A stretch of DNA of 44,768 nucleotides from DATEPR01 sp036279295 (GTDB lineage: Bacteria; Actinomycetota; Actinomycetes; Mycobacteriales; Pseudonocardiaceae): positions 1-44,768 of the forward strand of contig DASUJK010000446.1 in assembly GCA_036279295.1 (NCBI GenBank), read 5' to 3'. The notes beneath the pieces were generated by a model. It worked only from the letters and a program-made list of their open reading frames with translations, made no database searches and was not told where the DNA came from. Positions within the stretch are counted from its first letter, which is position 1. Each line of letters starts with the position of its first letter. Shown here piece by piece: positions 24,576 to 35,772 of this stretch. The position numbers were made by a program, and so were the translations under genes.

Positions 24576-25481
24576 TCATGGTAGATGTCTGCCCGGAGCG
24601 CAGCCCGCTCGAAGACGACTCGCGTCCTGGCCGGGTGGGGCGCCGAACAGGCGGCGGTACTCGCGGCTGAACTGGGTCGGGCTGTCGTAGCCGACGAGAT
24701 GTCCGACGCCCGCCACGTCGCCCGCTCGGGCCAGCAGCAGCGAGCGGGCTTCCTGCAGGCGGATGCGCTTCTGGAACTGCAACGGGCTCATGGTCGTCAC
24801 GGCGCGGAAGTGCCGATGGAACGCTGACGGGCTCATCCCGGCCAACCCGGCCAGGTCCCCGATGCGCATCGGTTCGGCGTAGTTGCGTCGAATCCACCGG
24901 ATGGCCTTGCTGACGTGTGACAACCCGCTGCCTGCCATGCCGATCTGGCGGATCATGCCGCCGTGCGGGCCGGTGAGCAGCCGCCACAGGATCTCCTGTT
25001 CGATCAGCGGCGCGAGCACCGGCACGTCAGCCGGGCGGTCGAGCAGCCGCAGCATGCGGGCCACCGCGTCGAGCAGGTCCGGGCCCGCGTCGCTGGTCGC
25101 GATCGCCGGTTCGTCCGCCGCGCCACGCGACCATCGGCGGATCGGCGCCTCCAGCAGCAGCGGCGCGATCGCGGTCGGGCGCAGCACCAGGCCCATCGCC
25201 AGGGAGGGCACCTCCGGGCTGGCGATGAAATGGCCGGTGACTGGCAGATCGGTGGTCACCACGAGGCACTGGCCCGCCAGGTACTCGAACGCCTCGTCAC
25301 CGAGCAGCAAGCGTTTGCCGCCCTGTGCCATGACGACGAGCAGTGGCTCGGTCAGCGAATGGTCCGGCGCCGCGCTCGTCACCTCGGACAGCAGCAGCCC
25401 GTCGATCGGCGTCGACAGGTCCGACCGCGCATGGGCCGCGATCCTGTCTCGGATCTCGGCCAGCAGATCGTCAGTGCCCAC
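24576..25481 (-). CDS. AraC-family transcriptional regulator
   Basis: This 301-residue regulator has an N-terminal cupin-like effector domain of the AraC_N type (VMAQGGKRLLLGDEAFEYLAGQCLVVTTDLPV). The C-terminal AraC DNA-binding domain has its two HTH units: EPMRIGDLAGLAGMSPSAFHRHF and GVGHLVGYDSPTQFSREYRRLFG. GTG start at 25481. It is divergent from an aldo/keto reductase gene across 121 bp, a very common actinomycete pairing in which the regulator controls the reductase. That target gene is frameshifted here. Confidence 0.9.
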   Translation of the reverse strand: MGTDDLLAEIRDRIAAHARSDLSTPIDGLLLSEVTSAAPDHSLTEPLLVVMAQGGKRLLLGDEAFEYLAGQCLVVTTDLPVTGHFIASPEVPSLAMGLVLRPTAIAPLLLEAPIRRWSRGAADEPAIATSDAGPDLLDAVARMLRLLDRPADVPVLAPLIEQEILWRLLTGPHGGMIRQIGMAGSGLSHVSKAIRWIRRNYAEPMRIGDLAGLAGMSPSAFHRHFRAVTTMSPLQFQKRIRLQEARSLLLARAGDVAGVGHLVGYDSPTQFSREYRRLFGAPPGQDASRLRAGCAPGRHLP

Positions 25482-25602
25482 ACCCTCACCGAACCATCCC
25501 GAAGAGGATCAGGCAAGAGTTGGACACGATCGACCTACCACTGAGCAGGGCATCTACGTTGTGATGGAGTGACTGATTCCGAGACCTCCGGGAGTATTCG
25601 TC

Positions 25603-26686
25603 ATGTCACTCGATCACTACGTAACCCTCGGCCGGTCCGGGTTGCGGGTCAGCCCGTTCGCCCTCGGCGCGATGACCTTCGGTGAGGACCCTGGCGGCGC
25701 CGGATGCGGCGTCGAGGAGTCGGAGAAGATCCTCGCGACCTACCTGGACCGCGGCGGAAACTTCGTCGACACCGCCAATTTCTATACCAACGGCCACTCG
25801 GAGAAGATCCTCGGCGACTGGTTCGCCGCCCACCCCGGCCGGCGCGGGCACGTGGTGCTGGCGTCGAAGTTCTTCACCAACCTCTTCCCCGGTGACCCGA
25901 ACGGCGGCGGCGCGGGCCGCACCTCGATCATCGCCCAGCTGGACGAAACATTGCGTCGGCTGCGGACCGATTACCTGGATCTCTACTGGTTGCACAATTG
26001 GGACAAGAACACTCCAATCGAGGAAACCATGCGCGCCCTCGACGACCTGGTGCGAATCGGCAAAATCCGGTACATCGGTTTCTCCAACACGCCGGCATGG
26101 GTGACCGCGCAGGCTAACACGATCGCACTGCCTCAAGGGCTGGACGCCATTGATCGCAGTGCAGGTCGAATACTCGTTGTTGGCCCGCACGGTCGAGGGT
26201 GAAATCGCACCATTCGCGTTGGGTCAGGGATTGGGCATGGTGCCGTGGAGCCCGCTGAAGAACGGTTTCCTGTCCGGCAAGTACCGGCGCGGCACCCAGG
26301 TGACCGACTCGGCCCGGGCCGCCTTCGTCGGCGGTCCCACTGATGCCGAGTTCACAGTCATCGACACCGTCGCAGCCATCGCCGACGAGTTGGGGACCAC
26401 GTCGGCCGCGGTGTCCCTGGCCTGGCTGCGCGCTCGCCAAGGCACTGTCGTGCCCATCATCGGCGCTCGACGAGTCGACCATCTGGAGCGCAACCTGGCA
26501 GGCCTGGACGTGACCCTCGGCCCGGCGCAGCTGCGCACCCTGGACGAGGTCTCCGCGCCGACACTGAACTACCCGGCACCGATGCACGGTGCGCTACGGG
26601 CGATGTTGCAATTCGCCGGGACCACCGTCGACGGCGAGCCCTCCACCATCTATCCACCACTCGTGCAGAGCGACACTCGATACTGA
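25603..26686 (+). pseudogene. Aldo/keto reductase, frameshifted
   Basis: The first frame (25603 to about 26140) encodes the N-terminal barrel: GLRVSPFALGAMTFGE, the catalytic Asp/Tyr region FVDTANFYTNGHSEKIL, and the YLDLYWLHNWD strand. The second frame (about 26130-26686) continues with IAVQVEYSLLARTVEGE, GLGMVPWSPLKNGFLSGKY and the NADP-binding VPIIGARRVDHLERNL. The change falls near 26130-26145, where one extra base would explain the shift. Both halves are otherwise well conserved and end at a normal length of about 360 residues. This is either a recent inactivating mutation or a sequencing error. Confidence 0.85.
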
Positions 26687-26983
26687 GTCGCATTCGGTTG
26701 TCGTGATGGTGATTTCCGGCGTGGATTGTTCGGCATGCAGGGGATTGCCGACCAGGCATGCCGCTACTGCGAACGGAATTGCCCTGGTGATCTTTTTTCG
26801 ATTGTTGTCGAATGCCACTCCGGCAGCGTAGCGACCCGGTCCGTCATCGCGGCCGTTCTCGGCCGACAATCACTATAAGGAGACGCCCATTGCCCACAGA
26901 GCACGTCATATGAACAATATCGTCCGATTGTTTGGGATGATATTATACGAATTAGACTTGCCCGGCCGCTGGAGGGAGGCGCC
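26687..26983. other. Upstream region of the ankyrin-repeat gene
   Basis: The last 80 bases (about 26900-26975) are clearly AT-richer than the surroundings (GATATTATACGAATTAG) and probably hold the promoter of the next gene. I could not fix a -35/-10 pair. A minus-strand frame here has a signal-like stretch but runs antisense into the reductase, so I do not call it a gene. Confidence 0.35.
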
Positions 26984-28540
26984 ATGCCACGCAGGCCCGA
27001 CCTCGCACAGTTGCGCCGTCAAGCCAAGGAACTCCGCGACGCCGCCCGAGCCGGCGAGGCCGCCGCGCTCAACCGGTTCGGGTCACATGTCGGCTCAGCG
27101 GATGGCCAGGTCGAGCTGTCACTGGCCCAGCTCGTGGTCGCCAGGGAGCACGGTTTTCCCAGTTGGGCACGGCTGAAGGCCGCCGTCGGCGCCGATGCGG
27201 CACCGGATCTGGCCTCGCTGGTCGACGACTTCCTCACCGCGAGCATCGACGGACGTGCCCAGTCCGCCGGTCGGCTGCTGCGGGCCAACCCGGCCATCGC
27301 CACCTACGACATCAGCACCGCAGCGGTGCTCGGTGACCTGCATGGAGTGCAGGAACACGTGCGGAACGACCCCACGGCCGCCATCCGTCCCGATGCCCGA
27401 CGGGGTTGGCCGCCGCTGCTCTACGCCTGCCATTCCGTCTGGCACCGGGTCACCACCGAGTACTCCGAAGGCATCCTGCAGGTCGTGTGGCTGTTGCTGG
27501 ACACCGGTGCTGACCCGAACACCAACAACGGGCGGCCGTCCCGGTCCGGTTATCGGTCCGCGCTGTTCGGGGCAACCGGTGTCGCCAACAACCCGGCCGC
27601 CACGTCGCTGCTGCTGCGCTACGGCGCCAACCCGAACGACGACGAGTCGCTCTACCACGCGGCTCAGCACCCCGATCTGGCCTGCTTACGCGTATTACTG
27701 GGGCACGGTGCCACGGTGGCCGGCACGAATGCCTTCGCCGCCGTGATCGCACCGGGCAACGCGGAAGGCGTCCGGCTGATGCTCGAAGCGGGCGGCGATC
27801 CCGGTCGACGGGTGTCCGCCGGGCGACTCGCCGACCGGACGCTGGCTCCGCTGCCGCTGGCCGTTGCCGACTGCGGTGTGGACGTCGTCGCGCCGCTGTT
27901 GGCCGCCGGTGCCGACCCGAACGCGGTGGGCGCTGACCACCGGTCGGTCATCCGTACGGCCGTGCGCAGGGGCAACCAGGACGTCGCCCGCCTGTTACGC
28001 CGCTACCGCGCCCACGACGACACCACTGAGGTGGACAACTTTCTCGGCGCCTGCGTCCGGGCCGATCGGGCGACCGTCGACCAGTTGTTGTCCGTCGCGC
28101 CCGGCCTGACCCGCAGGCTGACCGCCGAGGACCTCGGCGCGCTCGCCGACACCGCCGAGTACGCGCAGCCGGCCGCCGTCACGTTCATGCTGGACCTCGG
28201 GTTCCCGATCAACGCGTTGCGCGCGTGCGACGGTGCCACCGCGCTGCACGCCGCCGCCTACGCGGGCCGGGTTTCCGTGGTGAATGTCCTGTTGGCCAGG
28301 GGAGTGGACGTCAACGCCCGGGACGGCCAGTGGGGTTCGACGGCACTGGCCTGGGCGACCGTCGGCAGTGGCGAACGACCCCGGTACGCACGCGACGCCG
28401 ACTGGGTCGCCACCGTGCGGACCCTGTTGGCCGCCGGTTCGGCCACCGACGACGCCTGGATCGGTGGCAAGCCGCCCAGCGAGGAAATCGCCGCGCTGCT
28501 GGTGGCCAGCGGCATCGACGAGCCCGATGGCGACGACTGA
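26984..28540 (+). CDS. Ankyrin-repeat protein
   Basis: This 518-residue cytosolic protein begins with a helical segment (RRPDLAQLRRQAKELRDAARAGE, EHGFPSWARLKAAVG). Irregular ankyrin repeats follow, for example VVWLLLDTGADPNTNNGRPS, LLLRYGANPNDDESLYHAA, VAPLLAAGADPNAVGADHRS and GATALHAAAYAGRVSVVNVLLARGVDVNARDG. The repeats mediate protein contacts and no catalytic domain is attached. ATG start behind GGAGGGAGG. It is convergent with the VIT1-family gene, with only three bases between the two stop codons. Partner and role are unknown. Confidence 0.85.
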   Translation: MPRRPDLAQLRRQAKELRDAARAGEAAALNRFGSHVGSADGQVELSLAQLVVAREHGFPSWARLKAAVGADAAPDLASLVDDFLTASIDGRAQSAGRLLRANPAIATYDISTAAVLGDLHGVQEHVRNDPTAAIRPDARRGWPPLLYACHSVWHRVTTEYSEGILQVVWLLLDTGADPNTNNGRPSRSGYRSALFGATGVANNPAATSLLLRYGANPNDDESLYHAAQHPDLACLRVLLGHGATVAGTNAFAAVIAPGNAEGVRLMLEAGGDPGRRVSAGRLADRTLAPLPLAVADCGVDVVAPLLAAGADPNAVGADHRSVIRTAVRRGNQDVARLLRRYRAHDDTTEVDNFLGACVRADRATVDQLLSVAPGLTRRLTAEDLGALADTAEYAQPAAVTFMLDLGFPINALRACDGATALHAAAYAGRVSVVNVLLARGVDVNARDGQWGSTALAWATVGSGERPRYARDADWVATVRTLLAAGSATDDAWIGGKPPSEEIAALLVASGIDEPDGDD

Positions 28541-28543
28541 AAG

Positions 28544-29275
28544 TCAGTGCGTCGCCACTCCGATGAGTGAACCCACCCCGAACGTGGCCGCCGCCGCGAT
28601 CGCTCCGAACAGCAGTTGCCGCGCCCCGTTCAGCCACCACGGCATCTGCGTGAACCGGGAGACGATGGCACCTGCCACGAACAGCCCGACCCCGCCGATA
28701 CCCAGCCCCAACCACAGTGACTGCAAGCCGAAGAAGAACGGCAGCAGCGGCACCACGGCACCGACCGCGAAACACAGGAACGACGAGATCGCGGCCACGG
28801 CGGGGGAGGGCTGCTCGTTCGGGTCCAGGCCGAGTTCCTGGGTGATGTGCACCCGCAGGGCGACCTCCGGATTGGCGTGGATCTCCTCCGCGACCAGTTC
28901 GGCGGTTTTCCGCGAGAGGCCCATCTCCTGGTACATGTCGACCAGTTCGGCCTGCTCGGCGGCCGGGTTCCGTTCCATCTCGGCCCGCTCGACGGCCACC
29001 TCGGCGTTCACCGCCTGGTTCTGCGTGCCGACCGAGGTGTACTCGCCGAGGGCCATCGAGAAGGCCCCCGCGACCAGGCCCGCGATGCCGGACAGGATGA
29101 TCACCCGGCCGCTGGCGTGTGCGCCGCCCACGCCTGCGACCAGCGCTATGTTCGTGACCAGGCCGTCCATCGCGCCGAACACAGCGGGCCGTAGCCAACC
29201 ACCCGACAGGTCCGGGTGGGTGTGTTCGATCTCGCCGGTGCCAGGCTGGTCCGGCTCCGCCTGTATATCTGTCAC
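28544..29275 (-). CDS. VIT1/CCC1-family membrane transporter
   Basis: This protein of about 243 residues resembles vacuolar iron transporter 1-type Fe/Mn transporters. The first helix pair carries the family signature FGAMDGLVTNIALVAGVGGA and LVAGAFSMALGEYTSV. A cytosolic metal-binding helical domain rich in Glu follows (VERAEMERNPAAEQAELVDMY). Three C-terminal hydrophobic segments end the protein (FLCFAVGAVVPLLPFFFG, GVGLFVAGAIVSRF, LLFGAIAAAATFGVG). The frame is open to 30010. I chose GTG 29275, because upstream residues read as the shadow of the MauE gene. Expected role is divalent iron or manganese handling at the membrane. Confidence 0.83.
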   Translation of the reverse strand: MTDIQAEPDQPGTGEIEHTHPDLSGGWLRPAVFGAMDGLVTNIALVAGVGGAHASGRVIILSGIAGLVAGAFSMALGEYTSVGTQNQAVNAEVAVERAEMERNPAAEQAELVDMYQEMGLSRKTAELVAEEIHANPEVALRVHITQELGLDPNEQPSPAVAAISSFLCFAVGAVVPLLPFFFGLQSLWLGLGIGGVGLFVAGAIVSRFTQMPWWLNGARQLLFGAIAAAATFGVGSLIGVATH

Positions 29276-29356
29276 CTGACGAGCGTATGCGCTGGTGGGG
29301 GCCACTATCGAGTGAGGACAACCTATCGAAGGTGTGCCTGTCCTGACTTCTGCCGG

Positions 29357-29370
29357 CACGGCCGGCCGTG
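29357..29370. promoter_or_regulatory. Perfect 14-bp palindrome in the VIT1-MauE divergent gap
   Basis: CACGGCCGGCCGTG is a perfect palindrome midway between the divergent starts at 29275 and 29432. It could be an operator for either gene, though GC-rich palindromes arise readily in this base composition. Confidence 0.35.
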
Positions 29371-29431
29371 ACTGTCGGTTATGGGTCAAGTGTCTCAGCC
29401 GGTACTCAGCCTTCGCCGGTAGCCTGCGGTC

Positions 29432-29950
29432 GTGGCTCGTCTTCCGTCCAAGGCGCTCGACGCGATCGGCCTGGTGGTCCGGCTGGGCCTGGCCGCCGTG
29501 TGGCTGATTTCCGGCGCCATCAAGGTGGCCGACACGAATCAGACCTATGCCGCGGTCAAGGCCTACCAGGTGCTGCCGGCCGGGTTGGTGAGCCCGGTCG
29601 CGGGTGCGCTGCCGTTCGTGGAGTTGGCGTTCGGCCTGCTGGTGCTGGTCGGCGTCGGCCAGCGGCTGATGGGTGCGCTCTCCGCCGTGCTGCTGCTGGT
29701 GTACATCGCGGGTGTCGCCCAGTCGTGGGCGCGGGGGTTGACCATCGACTGCGGCTGCTTCGGCGGCGGCGGTCAGGTCGCGGCAGGACAGACGCAGTAT
29801 CCACAGGAAATCTTGCGGGACACCGGTTTCCTGCTGTTGGCGCTGTGGCTGGCGATCCGGCCCCGGTCCCTGTTCTCGATGGACGGGTGGTTGCGGCGCG
29901 GTCGGCAGGACGACGTTGACGAGGCCCGTTCGGCTGTAGGGAGTGCATGA
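29432..29950 (+). CDS. MauE/DoxX-family membrane protein
   Basis: This 172-residue protein has four hydrophobic helices (LVVRLGLAAVWLISGAIKV, LPFVELAFGLLVLVGV, LMGALSAVLLLVYIAGVAQ, GFLLLALWLAIRP). A conserved DCGCFGG motif sits before the last helix. MauE-type proteins are thought to supply electrons or redox equivalents for disulfide formation at the membrane. The next gene is a DsbA-like thioredoxin whose ATG overlaps this stop (ATGA), which supports a MauE-DsbA disulfide pathway. GTG start at 29432 after a short leader. Confidence 0.85.
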   Translation: MARLPSKALDAIGLVVRLGLAAVWLISGAIKVADTNQTYAAVKAYQVLPAGLVSPVAGALPFVELAFGLLVLVGVGQRLMGALSAVLLLVYIAGVAQSWARGLTIDCGCFGGGGQVAAGQTQYPQEILRDTGFLLLALWLAIRPRSLFSMDGWLRRGRQDDVDEARSAVGSA

Positions 29951-30834
29951 TCGTGGGCGGCGCCCAGCGGAACAACCGCAATCGCAAGCAGAGGCAGAAC
30001 CGGCAGTCACAGAACCGGTCGGCGCAGAACAGGCCGAAGCAGGCCACCGCCGCGGCCCGGTCGGTGGCCGCGGCCCGGGGTGGCAAGCGTGACCTGACCA
30101 AGAGCATCGCCGGTGCGGTGGTGATCGTGGTGATCGCGGCCGCGGTGGTCGGTGGTGTGCTGTATGAGAAGCACAAGAGCGAGGCGGCGGCGCAGACCGT
30201 CATCCCGGCCCTCACCGTGGCAGGCTCGGCGCAGGTCCCGGTGACGATCGACAAGACGGCAGCCACGGTCCTGGTCGGCAAGCCGGACGCGAAGGTCACC
30301 GTGAACGCGTACGAGGACTTCGAATGCCCGATCTGTAGGGACTTCGAGTCCGCGAACTTCCCGGAGATCGAGAAGCAGCTCCAGGCCGGCACCGTCAAGG
30401 TCAACTACCACATGATCAACCTGCTGGACGCCAGTTCGGTTCCGGCCGGTTACTCCAGCATGTCCGCGAACACCGCGCTCGCCGTGGCCACCGTGGCGCC
30501 GGAGAAGTTCATGGACTTCCACTACAGCCTGTACCAGAAGCAGCCCGAGGAGAACGGTCCCGGTTGGACCCAGGCCCAGCTGACCAGCCTGGCCAACCGG
30601 CTGGGCGTCACCGGTAGCGAGTTCACCAGCCTGATCAACAACAAGACGTACTTCAAGCAGATCCAGGCCAACCTGGACAACGCCAGCAAGAACAAGGCGC
30701 TGTTCCAGACCAGTTCGGACGGCAGCACCGGCTTCGGCACGCCGACGATCGTGGCCAACAACAAGGTGGTCAACTGGCAGAACGACACCACCTGGTTGAG
30801 CGATCTGGTGAAGTCCGCGTACCCGAGCAGCTGA
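29947..30834 (+). CDS. Membrane-anchored DsbA-like thiol-disulfide oxidoreductase
   Basis: This 295-residue protein has a basic cytosolic N-terminus (about 45 residues, many Asn, Arg and Gln). One membrane anchor (IAGAVVIVVIAAAVVGGVLY) and an extracytoplasmic DsbA-type thioredoxin domain follow. The active site CPIC is in AYEDFECPICRDFES near residue 121. The cis-Pro loop is in GTPTIVANNKVV. It is likely to oxidise or isomerise disulfides in exported proteins, re-oxidised by the overlapping MauE-like protein. Two DnaA boxes begin immediately after its stop codon. Confidence 0.88.
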   Translation: MIVGGAQRNNRNRKQRQNRQSQNRSAQNRPKQATAAARSVAAARGGKRDLTKSIAGAVVIVVIAAAVVGGVLYEKHKSEAAAQTVIPALTVAGSAQVPVTIDKTAATVLVGKPDAKVTVNAYEDFECPICRDFESANFPEIEKQLQAGTVKVNYHMINLLDASSVPAGYSSMSANTALAVATVAPEKFMDFHYSLYQKQPEENGPGWTQAQLTSLANRLGVTGSEFTSLINNKTYFKQIQANLDNASKNKALFQTSSDGSTGFGTPTIVANNKVVNWQNDTTWLSDLVKSAYPSS

Positions 30835-30835
30835 G

Positions 30836-30863
30836 TTATCCACATGCGGTTGGGTTGTCCACA
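30836..30863 (+). promoter_or_regulatory. Two tandem DnaA boxes
   Basis: TTATCCACA at 30836-30844 and TTGTCCACA at 30855-30863 are perfect 9-bp DnaA boxes. The first is the E. coli consensus and the second is the preferred high-GC actinomycete form. They share orientation and lie 19 bp apart, in the 118-bp gap between the DsbA-like and VOC genes. No dnaA, dnaN or AT-rich unwinding region is present, so this is a DnaA-binding site rather than an origin. Confidence 0.65.
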
Positions 30864-30952
30864 ACCGATCAGGAATCGAGAAGCGCAGGTCACCGGGTCG
30901 CACTAGCGTTGGTGGCACGAACGAAACATCAGCAACCCAGGGCATCAAGACC

Positions 30953-31276
30953 GTGCTGCACCCCGTTTCCGACCTGGCGAAGGCCAAGGTGGTCTACGCC
31001 GCACTGCTCGGTGTGCAGCCCGCGCAGGACTCCAACTACTACGTTGGCTTCGACGTCGACGGGCAGCACATCGGCCTGGTGCCGGGCGGTGACCAGCAGG
31101 GCATGACGTCGCCGGTGGCCTACTGGCACGTGCCGGACATCGAGGCGAAACTGGCCGAGGTGAGCGCGGCAGGCGGTGTGGTCAAGGACCCGGTGCGCGA
31201 TGTCGGCGGTGGCCGCCTGGTGGCCACGTTCACCGACCCGGACGGCAACGTGCTCGGCGTGTTGCAGGATCGCTGA
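30953..31276 (+). CDS. VOC-superfamily (glyoxalase-like) protein
   Basis: This 107-residue protein has the beta-alpha-beta-beta-beta fold of the VOC family: HPVSDLAKAKVVYAALLGVQP at the start, YYVGFDVDGQHIGLVPGG, and VATFTDPDGNVLGVLQ at the end. Members bind small molecules or metals and act as dioxygenases, lyases or drug-binding resistance proteins. The GTG at 30953 is the only good start. The residues just upstream (GIKT) also read like the family N-terminus but lack a start codon. It lies 22 bp before a UvrA paralogue, a pairing compatible with protection from a DNA-acting compound. Confidence 0.75.
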   Translation: MLHPVSDLAKAKVVYAALLGVQPAQDSNYYVGFDVDGQHIGLVPGGDQQGMTSPVAYWHVPDIEAKLAEVSAAGGVVKDPVRDVGGGRLVATFTDPDGNVLGVLQDR

Positions 31277-31298
31277 TCGAGCGGATGGAGACACGACG

Positions 31299-33664
<2,366 letters not shown>

Positions 33665-33668
<4 letters not shown>

Positions 33669-34996
33669 TCGAGGCCTGCGATCGGCGGCTCGCCATCGGT
33701 CCACCGGGCGAGCCGCCGCGCCTTGCCGGTCTCGGTGCGCGGCACGCCGCCGGTTGGCAGCACCCGCACCACGCAGCCGACCGCAAGCCGTTCGCGCAGG
33801 GCGTGCTCCAGGTTCCTGCGCAGCACGTCGCCGTCGGCGTTGCCGTCGACGTGCTCCACGGCGACACGCAGTTCCGGCCGGTCAGCGGCCCTGCGGTCCT
33901 CGACCAGCAGGTAGTGCGGGCTGACCCTCGGATCGGCCAGCAGTACGGCCTCGATCTCGGTCGGGTAGACGTTGACACCCCGGATGACCAGCATGTCGTC
34001 CATGCGACCGAGGATCTTCGTCATCCTGCGCAGCGTCCTCGGCGAACCGGGCAGCGGATCGGCCAGCGCGGCCACGTCACCGGTGCGGTAGCGCAGCAGC
34101 GGCATGCCGGTCTTGGTGAGCGTGCTGAACACCAGCTCACCAGGCGTTCCGTCCGGCACGGGCGCGCCGGCCGGGTCGACTGCCTCGACGTAGAAGTGGT
34201 CCTCGGCGACGTTGAGCAGGCCGGCGGAGTCCAGCGACTCGCACGCCACGCCGGGACCGATGATCTCGGACAGGCCATAGATGTCCAGCGCGCGGATGCC
34301 GAGCAGCCGTTCGAGCTGGCCACGCAGGCTGTCCGTCCACGGTTCGGCCCCGAAGATGCCGGCCTTCAGCGAGGTGGGCGCCACACCAGCCGCTCGCATC
34401 GCCTCGCCGAGATGCACGGCGTAGGACGGGGTGCAGGTCAGAATGTCCGGTTTGAGGTCGGCTATGAGCGTCACCTGGCGGTCGGTCATGCCACCGGAGA
34501 TCGGCAGCACGGTCGCGCCCAGCCGGATGGCGCCGTGGTGCACGCCGAGGCCGCCGGTGAACAGGCCGTAACCGTAGGCGTTGTGCACGATGCTGCGGCG
34601 GGTCGCGCCGGCGCCACCCAGCGCGCGGGCCATCACCTGGGCCCAGACGTCCAGGTCCTGGGCGGTGTAGGGGACCAGCGTGGGCCGGCCGCCGGTGCCC
34701 GACGAGCCGTGGATGCACACGATCTGGTCGTCGTCCACGGCGCGCAGCCCGGTCGGATAGTGCTGCCACAGATCGGCCTTCGTGACCACCGGCAGCGACG
34801 GCAGATCAGCCAGCGCAACGCCGGCCCCGGCCGTGACACCGGCGGCCCGCAACCGCTCGGCCTGCAGCCCGTTGGCCGACAGCAGCCGGTCGACCAGCGC
34901 ACGAAGGCGCCGCTCCTGCACAACGCGCCGCCGCTCGGGGGCGATACCCTCGGCATCCGGGTCCGTCAACGGGACCACGTAGTCCGGCTCGGTCAC
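33665..34996 (-). CDS. Phenylacetate-CoA ligase-like acyl-adenylating enzyme (PaaK family)
   Basis: This 443-residue AMP-forming ligase has the P-loop-like HGSSGTGGRPTLVPYT near residue 110. The A5-type block IYGLSEIIGPGVACES, MPLLRYRTGDVAAL, and the hinge KILGRMDDMLVIRGVNVYPTEIEA follow. GVPRTETGKARRL is the C-terminal lysine loop. PaaK-type enzymes activate aryl acids to CoA thioesters. No other phenylacetate catabolic genes are near, so the substrate is open. I chose GTG 34996 with GAGG just upstream; GTG 35002 is an alternative. The open frame to 35089 has no support. Confidence 0.87.
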
Positions 34997-35115
34997 CTGC
35001 ACCTCACACGCTCTGTACTGTGCCCAGGACGCTACGGCACGCCCCCCGGATTTCGCGTGCCGCAGGCCGTCAGGTACCGTACTGCTCACACCGCGAGGAG
35101 TTAACTCCCTCGTTC

Positions 35116-35188
35116 GGGGCTGTAGCGCAGCTGGTAGCGCACCACACTGGCAGTGTGGGGGTCAGGGGTTCGAACCCCCTCAGCTCCA
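35116..35188 (+). tRNA. tRNA-Ala (anticodon GGC)
   Basis: A full cloverleaf fits: acceptor GGGGCTG/CAGCTCC with one G-U pair, D arm GCGCAGCTGGTAGCGC, anticodon stem CCACA/TGTGG around loop CTGGCAG with GGC at 35149-35151, and T arm AGGGGTTCGAACCCCCT. CCA is not encoded. The accessory zone starts directly to its right, so its 3' end may have served as an integration target. Confidence 0.97.
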
Positions 35189-35208
35189 CAACCGTTGAAT
35201 TATCATCT

Positions 35209-35253
35209 ATCGGCCTTCGACCTGCGAAAGCAGGTTCGGGGCCGATCTTGTTT
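35209..35253 (+). terminator. Terminator downstream of tRNA-Ala
   Basis: ATCGGCC (35209-35215) pairs with GGCCGAT (35240-35246). An inner stem ACCTGC/GCAGGT closes a GAAA tetraloop, and CTTGTTT follows. It lies about 20 nt after the tRNA. Confidence 0.75.
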
Positions 35254-35280
35254 CTCCATCCCGAGTGGACGGTGCGTGCG

Positions 35281-35302
35281 AAATCTGGAGCAAATCTGGA
35301 GC
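35281..35302 (+). repeat. Tandem 11-bp repeat in the tRNA-proximal accessory DNA
   Basis: AAATCTGGAGC occurs twice in a row (35281-35291, 35292-35302). I see no gene in 35254-35565. This short tandem repeat near the tRNA could be a recombinase arm site or a chance duplication. Confidence 0.4.
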
Positions 35303-35565
35303 AGCATGATCAACACCGCGAAATGGGGTCATGCGGTTTGCTCCATGAGCGGTGGTGGCCATCGTCTTGACCTGGTACTTCTACTCGGCCCCTGCGGGTC
35401 GACGAACCCCCGGTCGACGGTCTGGCCGGACGGGACGAGGTGCTCGGTATAGCGGGGCGTGGGGGTTGTATGGCGGGGGCCGGTGTGTGCGCCAGCCCGG
35501 TCGTTGAGGCGACTCGATAACGTCCCGCAACTACTGATTGTGGTTGTGACCACAGCATTGCCTGC

Positions 35566-35772
35566 CTACGGCAATCCCTGAAGGGAGCTGGAGCGCGCAG
35601 GTTCGAGCCCAGGTCGGTCTACCGAAGGATGGGACCCGGTCAAAGCCGGCGGCGATGGCGTCATAGTTCTTGTCCAAGCCGTTGAGGTAGGCACGTTCTT
35701 GCGGCCGTTCACGGTGACGCCGATCGCGGCGTAGAACGGCCGGTTGGTCACCTGAGCGTCCCGCATGACCAC
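35566..35772 (-). pseudogene. Fragment of an IS256-type (mutator) transposase
   Basis: The minus strand reads MRDAQVTNRPFYAAIGVTVNG, which resembles the block after the first catalytic Asp of IS256-family transposases (RDGQV.NRP.Y.AIGVT..G). The reading is lost after about 25 residues, and no start, DDE triad or terminal repeat is visible. It is the remains of an insertion sequence. Confidence 0.45.

Noticed and set aside
26594..26869. Minus-strand frame with a signal-peptide-like stretch (KKITRAIPFAVAACLVGNPLHA).
   Set aside because: Its second half is antisense to the aldo/keto reductase C-terminus and has no good start or ribosome-binding site.
29276..30010. N-terminal extension of the VIT1-family frame.
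   Set aside because: Antisense to the MauE and DsbA-like genes and without family resemblance.
30836..30863. Replication origin.
   Set aside because: Only two DnaA boxes, with no AT-rich unwinding element and no dnaA/dnaN neighbours.
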